Position numbers and translations under genes: made by a program. 9,538 nt of DNA, taken from NCBI GenBank assembly GCA_937891085.1, contig CALAEY010000080.1, positions 1 to 9,538 on the forward strand. Reading direction: 5' to 3'. Shown here piece after piece: positions 6,433-9,538 of the stretch. The notes beneath the pieces are model-generated. The model had not been told where the DNA came from. It was given only the letters and a program-made list of their open reading frames with translations, and did no database searches. Position 1 is the stretch's first letter; each line of letters starts with the position of its first letter. The DNA comes from an uncultured Prevotellaceae bacterium (lineage in GTDB: Bacteria > Bacteroidota > Bacteroidia > Bacteroidales > Bacteroidaceae).

Positions 6433-6473
6433 AGAAAAAGCCCGGCTTTGCAGTCGGGCTCTTTTCTTTTTCT
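6427..6473. terminator. Bidirectional intrinsic terminator between convergent genes
   Basis: AGCCCG (6439-6444) and CGGGCT (6455-6460) form a G/C-rich stem with a 10-base loop. On the plus side it is followed by CTTTTCTTTTTC, and on the minus side by CTTTTTCTTTTTC. It lies between the plus-strand aminotransferase end and the minus-strand ferredoxin end, so it can stop transcription from both. Confidence 0.85.
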
Positions 6474-6481
6474 TATGTAAG

Positions 6482-6655
6482 TTACTCAGGCAAAGAGATT
6501 GCCTCATTAGGGCATGCGCCAGCGCAAGTGCCACACTCTACACAACTGTCAGCGTCGATGACATACTTGCCATCACCTTCTGAAATTGCACCTACAGGGC
6601 ACTCATCTGCACAAGTACCACAACATACACAATCGTCACTAATAACGTAAGCCAT
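6482..6655 (-). CDS. 2[4Fe-4S] ferredoxin, 57 aa
   Basis: The minus strand encodes a 57-residue protein from ATG at 6655 to TAA at 6482, starting MAYVISDDCVCCGTCADECP. Two classic cluster motifs are visible: C9-x2-C12-x2-C15-x3-C19-P and C38-x2-C41-x2-C44-x3-C48-P, spaced as in clostridial-type ferredoxins of 55-60 residues. Each motif contributes three ligands to one cluster and one to the other. It is a soluble cytoplasmic low-potential electron carrier, probably for enzymes such as pyruvate:ferredoxin oxidoreductase in an anaerobe; the partner is not in this window. An extra Cys at position 11 lies within the first motif. It has its own promoter-like element 41 bases upstream and the shared terminator downstream. 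Confidence 0.95.
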   Translation of the reverse strand: MAYVISDDCVCCGTCADECPVGAISEGDGKYVIDADSCVECGTCAGACPNEAISLPE

Positions 6656-6695
6656 TTTATTCAGTTTTTAGTTAGTTTTTTGTATTAAGTCACGG

Positions 6696-6703
6696 CAAAA
6701 ATA
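6696..6703 (-). promoter_or_regulatory. Putative -7 element of the ferredoxin gene
   Basis: On the minus strand TATTTTTG fits TAnnTTTG exactly, in the 116-base gap between dnaX and the ferredoxin gene. It predicts a leader of about 34 bases. No convincing TTG is seen at the -33 position. Confidence 0.5.
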
Positions 6704-6771
6704 CACCTTTTATTGATTTCTTGTATCTTTTATCGCCTTATTTTATTCTATTTATAAGTCTTCTAAATTAA

Positions 6772-8586
6772 TCAGACGGAGAATTCGAGGTTGAATTCGT
6801 CTTTTAAATCAACCAAAACATGGTTTTTCTCAGCCATGAGTTGGAAACGCTCTGTCCTGGTGAATGCCTTGGGCTGCTCAGTGACAGCATTTTCCACTAC
6901 CTCGATGTCTAAGGTGCTGTTGTGCAGGTTCTTCTGCAGGTAGTCTTGCAGGGCTGGCTTCAGGGTGATGAAGTCTCTGGCAGCCAACTTATTGTCCACC
7001 ATGATCTGCACCTTTGTGCCTTCTATGAGGGCCACTTGGGTAGTGAGCATCTTCTTGGTCATCGCTATCTGCTCCACAGGCAGGGAGTTGGCATATTGTA
7101 TCCACTTCTGGTGCAGCGCTGCATCGTCAATGGGTTGGTTCTCTACAATGGCCTGTGTCTCTGAGGCTTGCTTTTCTGAAGCAGATGTCTTGGCAGCCTC
7201 CGTCGTGTGTGGCTTGATGGAGATGCTCAGGGTCGAGAGGTCCTTTACCGTTTTCACCTTGCGCTCAGGCGCATTCAAGGCCTGCGTGAAGGTCAGCGTG
7301 CCATGTGGCTGCGCCTTAGGTGCCTCTGGGGCAGGGGATGCGGGCTTCTGAGCTGCCTGCTGAGGGGCGGCATGCGCTGTTGGAGCAGGGGTAGGGGCAC
7401 TCACTTGTTGTGGTGCGCTCTGGTTGGCCTGCTTCTGGAATATGGGTTTAATTGTCGTGGCAGGGCCACGCCCACTGGCAGGGTCGTCTTCGTCAGACGT
7501 GAGCTGTGCCAACTGGATGAGGGTCAGCTCCACCAAGAAACGCTTGTTCTTGCTGAGGCGGTAGTTCAGGTCGCAGTCGTTGCACAGCTTCATCGCCTTA
7601 TAGAGGAAAGACAGTGGGCACTTCCGTGCCTGTTCCTTATAGCGCTCACGTATGCTGGCACCCACCTCCAGCAGGGAAGTGGTGCTTTCGTCTTTGCTCA
7701 CCAGCACGTCGCGGAAGTGAGAACTCAGGCCTGTGATGAAGTTGCCTGCATCGAATCCCTTGTTCAGCACATCGTTCAGCAGCAGCAGGCTCTCTGTCAC
7801 CTGTCCAGCCAGCAGATGGTCTGTCAGTCTGAAGTAGTATTCATAGTCCAGCACATTCAGGTTCTCTATCACCTGTTGGTAGGTGATGTTCCCACGCGTG
7901 AAGCTGGTCACCTGGTCGAAGATGGAGAGGGCGTCACGCATACCTCCGTCAGCCTTGAGGGCGATCACGTTCAGCGCCTCAGGCTCTGCATGAATGCCTT
8001 CTTTGGCTGCCACACGTGCCAGATGCGCCACGATGTCCTCTACGTTGATGCGATTGAAGTCGTAGATCTGGCAGCGTGAAAGGATGGTAGGCAGTATCTT
8101 GTGCTTCTCCGTGGTGGCCAAGATGAAGATGGCGTGGCGTGGAGGCTCCTCGAGAGTCTTCAAGAATGCGTTGAAGGCAGAGGGGGAGAGCATGTGCACC
8201 TCATCGATGATGTAGACCTTGTACTTGCCTATCTGTGGGGGAATGTGTACCTGCTCCACCAGTTGGCGGATATTGTCAACGGAGTTGTTGGATGCAGCAT
8301 CCAGCTCGAAGATGTTGTAAGAGCGCTGCTCATTGAAGGCCTTGCAAGACTCGCACTCGTTGCATGCCTCCCCGTCTTCGCGCGGATTCAGGCAGTTGAT
8401 AGTCTTGGCGAAAATGCGCGCACAGGTGGTCTTTCCCACGCCTCGAGGGCCGCAGAAGAGGTAGGCCTGCGCCAACTTTCCTGTGGCGATGGCGTTTTTC
8501 AGCGTGGTGGTGAGCGCTTCTTGTCCCACAACCGACTCGAAAGTGGTGGGGCGATATTTACGTGCAGATACAATATAATTTTCCAT
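6772..8586 (-). CDS. dnaX: DNA polymerase III subunit gamma/tau, 604 aa
   Basis: This is the ATPase of the clamp loader, which loads the beta sliding clamp and links polymerases at the replication fork. The start ENYIVSARKYRP-x-TF is typical of DnaX. Walker A is GPRGVGKT (46-53). The zinc module uses C65, C75, C78 and C81. Walker B is IIDEVHML (126-133), followed by LEEPP (145-149), the SRC motif (170-172, arginine finger R171) and sensor 2 GGMRDAL (214-220). The collar domain ends near residue 362. A flexible Pro/Ala/Gln-rich linker (about 365-440) leads to a C-terminal tau-like domain. ATG 8586 is preferred; an upstream in-frame TTG at 8601 adds only five residues and does not match the family. 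I see no A AAA AAG slippery site that would make a short gamma form. Two promoter-like elements lie upstream. Confidence 0.95.
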   Translation of the reverse strand: MENYIVSARKYRPTTFESVVGQEALTTTLKNAIATGKLAQAYLFCGPRGVGKTTCARIFAKTINCLNPREDGEACNECESCKAFNEQRSYNIFELDAASNNSVDNIRQLVEQVHIPPQIGKYKVYIIDEVHMLSPSAFNAFLKTLEEPPRHAIFILATTEKHKILPTILSRCQIYDFNRINVEDIVAHLARVAAKEGIHAEPEALNVIALKADGGMRDALSIFDQVTSFTRGNITYQQVIENLNVLDYEYYFRLTDHLLAGQVTESLLLLNDVLNKGFDAGNFITGLSSHFRDVLVSKDESTTSLLEVGASIRERYKEQARKCPLSFLYKAMKLCNDCDLNYRLSKNKRFLVELTLIQLAQLTSDEDDPASGRGPATTIKPIFQKQANQSAPQQVSAPTPAPTAHAAPQQAAQKPASPAPEAPKAQPHGTLTFTQALNAPERKVKTVKDLSTLSISIKPHTTEAAKTSASEKQASETQAIVENQPIDDAALHQKWIQYANSLPVEQIAMTKKMLTTQVALIEGTKVQIMVDNKLAARDFITLKPALQDYLQKNLHNSTLDIEVVENAVTEQPKAFTRTERFQLMAEKNHVLVDLKDEFNLEFSV

Positions 8587-8611
8587 AAAAGCTTGCTTCA
8601 ATTTTGAAATG

Positions 8612-8619
8612 CAAAAATA
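8612..8619 (-). promoter_or_regulatory. Second putative -7 element of dnaX
   Basis: TATTTTTG on the minus strand matches TAnnTTTG and lies 25 bases before the dnaX ATG. The triplet 20 bases upstream is TTA, one base off the expected TTG. It would act as an alternative start closer to the gene. Confidence 0.4.
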
Positions 8620-8633
8620 GTGCTTTTCCCATG

Positions 8634-8664
8634 CAAAAGTAAAGAAAAAAACTTATCTTTGCAA
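8634..8664 (-). promoter_or_regulatory. Main putative dnaX promoter
   Basis: TACTTTTG (8641-8634, minus) is an exact TAnnTTTG, and TTG (8664-8662) is exactly 20 bases upstream. Its -33 TTG directly abuts the -7 element of the divergent ftsB promoter. Confidence 0.6.
8654..8661 (+). promoter_or_regulatory. Putative -7 element of the ftsB operon
   Basis: TATCTTTG is an exact TAnnTTTG on the plus strand, 23 bases before the ATG at 8685. The -33 position falls beside the dnaX -7 element and carries ATG instead of TTG, so the match is partial. Confidence 0.5.
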
Positions 8665-8684
8665 GCAATAACAAGGCAGAGTGT

Positions 8685-8993
8685 ATGGATAACTTTTCTT
8701 CAATACGAAATTTCTTGGGTCGATATAAGTATATCATCACCTTGGTGATATTTGGCGTTATCATCGTTTTTCTCGATGAGAACAGCATTTTGCGCAGGAT
8801 GGAGGTGGCGAATGAGACTCGAAACACGCGCAACGAGATCGAAAAATATCGTCAGGACTTTGAGGAAAGCACGCTTCGCCTCAATGAACTGGATGCGGAT
8901 TCAAACTCCATAGAACGCATCGCCCGTGAGAAATACCTGATGAAGAAACCCAATGAGGACATCTATGTCTTTGAGGAGGATCTGGTGAAATGA
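8685..8993 (+). CDS. FtsB/DivIC septum formation initiator family protein, 102 aa
   Basis: This is a small single-pass membrane protein of the division machinery. In other bacteria FtsB/DivIC binds FtsL and FtsQ/DivIB and helps to activate septal wall synthesis. A short cytoplasmic N-terminus precedes a membrane helix at about 15-31 (KYIITLVIFGVIIVFL). A charged coiled-coil region follows (about 34-70, with RNTRNEIEKYRQDFEEST). The C-terminus has the family motif IERIAREKYLMKKPNEDIYV (76-95). Length and order of parts fit the family. It is divergent from dnaX and overlaps the next gene by four bases, so the two are probably translated together. Confidence 0.9.
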   Translation: MDNFSSIRNFLGRYKYIITLVIFGVIIVFLDENSILRRMEVANETRNTRNEIEKYRQDFEESTLRLNELDADSNSIERIAREKYLMKKPNEDIYVFEEDLVK

Positions 8994-9325
8994 AACGTCT
9001 GGCACAACCGTTCTTGCTCGTAGGGGCCGTGATGGTCCTGGTGGGGGCAGGCTCCTACATCACGCATTGGTCACTTTCACCTTATATATATATTATAGGG
9101 GCTGCGCTGGTGGCATTGGCTCAGATGAATATGCCCATTAAGACCAGTAGTGTGGTGCTGAAGCGCCTGCGTGCCCAGCAGGTAATCGGGGCTTTGCTGC
9201 TTGTGGCAGCTGGGGCGTTGATGTTCTTCATGCATCATAATGAGTGGATCGCCTGCCTCTCTATCGCTGCTGTCTTAGAACTCTATACTTCTTTCCGCAT
9301 CCCTCAAGAATTGGAGAAAGAGTGA
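8990..9325 (+). CDS. Hypothetical four-helix membrane protein, 111 aa
   Basis: I do not recognise a named family. Four hydrophobic segments are visible at about residues 5-25, 30-46, 62-81 and 85-102, with a basic loop KTSSVVLKRLRAQQ between the second and third, and an acidic tail ending ELEKE. The basic loop suggests that side faces the cytoplasm, which would put both ends inside too. Its ATG overlaps the stop of the FtsB/DivIC gene as ATGA, implying coupled translation and perhaps a role at the cell envelope or division site. That role is inference from position only. Confidence 0.8.
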   Translation: MKRLAQPFLLVGAVMVLVGAGSYITHWSLSPYIYIIGAALVALAQMNMPIKTSSVVLKRLRAQQVIGALLLVAAGALMFFMHHNEWIACLSIAAVLELYTSFRIPQELEKE

Positions 9326-9332
9326 GCTTGTG

Positions 9333-9480
9333 TCTTTTTCCTCCCTCATTTTCTTTTTTTTTCATTGTCCTTTACTTTTTTTGCCTTCATTTTTCTCATC
9401 CTCCGTCCTTTTTGTTCCTCCTTTTCATCCGACTTTCCCCCCGTTTTGCCTCTTTTCCTCCTTCCGAGTCCTCTAGTTTT
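9333..9480. other. Polypyrimidine-rich intergenic stretch
   Basis: By hand count, about 129 of 148 bases are C or T on the plus strand. There is no gene I can support, no hairpin terminator and no repeat unit. A frame running through it from 9244 is rich in Phe, Ser and Pro only because of this composition. It lies after the membrane protein and before whatever gene begins beyond the window edge. Confidence 0.75.
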
Positions 9481-9538
9481 GCATTTTTTTGCGTTTTTCT
9501 TGAAAAAAAGTGGTAAAATATTTTGTCGGTGTCGAAAA

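Noticed and set aside
6772..7500. Programmed frameshift site giving a gamma form of DnaX
   Set aside because: No A AAA AAG heptamer or comparable A-run with a following hairpin is visible in the linker region.
7207..8607. Plus-strand open frames opposite dnaX
   Set aside because: They are antisense to a full-length, motif-complete DnaX and have no independent features.
9244..9516. Phe/Ser/Pro-rich 90-codon frame
   Set aside because: It is an artefact of the polypyrimidine tract and begins inside the membrane protein gene.

Overview
The window looks like a chromosomal segment of a Bacteroidales bacterium, most likely Prevotella or a close relative. The protein types (a very long LptF/LptG permease, RibBA, a Bacteroidota-type DnaX, an FtsB/DivIC protein) fit this. 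So do promoter-like elements of the Bacteroidota form TAnnTTTG with a TTG about 20 bases upstream, the lack of clear Shine-Dalgarno sites, and an IS4-type transposase remnant of the kind common in that phylum. Genus is inferred from recognition only; no search was run.

Layout. Positions 1-530 hold a broken IS4-family transposase on the minus strand: three segments in different frames, with the middle and the C-terminus lost. Positions 541-959 hold no gene but are dense in repeats: an outer inverted repeat (618-649 / 781-811) around a perfect 44-bp palindrome (698-741), 22-bp tandem units, and a pair of TGTGCACA palindromes. A Sel1-repeat protein (960-1604, minus) follows, then the terminator of a tRNA-Met(CAT) gene (1657-1730, minus) and that tRNA's promoter. 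Divergently, on the plus strand, come an LptF/LptG-family permease (1876-3849) and a gene that reads as one uninterrupted frame through RibBA and a class I aminotransferase (3870-6293). After this are a CTCTAAAC repeat cluster (6288-6432) and a bidirectional terminator (6427-6473). A 57-residue 2[4Fe-4S] ferredoxin (6482-6655, minus) and dnaX (6772-8586, minus) follow. From a compact divergent promoter region, an FtsB/DivIC protein (8685-8993) and a four-helix membrane protein (8990-9325) run on the plus strand. The window ends in a polypyrimidine-rich intergenic stretch with no gene I can support.

How the genes fit together. Most are housekeeping: LPS export, riboflavin synthesis, amino-acid transamination, electron transfer, the replicative clamp loader and cell division. 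The permease, RibBA and aminotransferase form a tight plus-strand operon. I see no new defence or mobile system. The most notable observation is the apparent in-frame fusion of RibBA with the aminotransferase through a short AT-rich linker that looks like a former intergenic spacer whose stop codon was lost. The structured repeats at 618-811 and 6288-6432 and the divergent T-loop of the tRNA come next.
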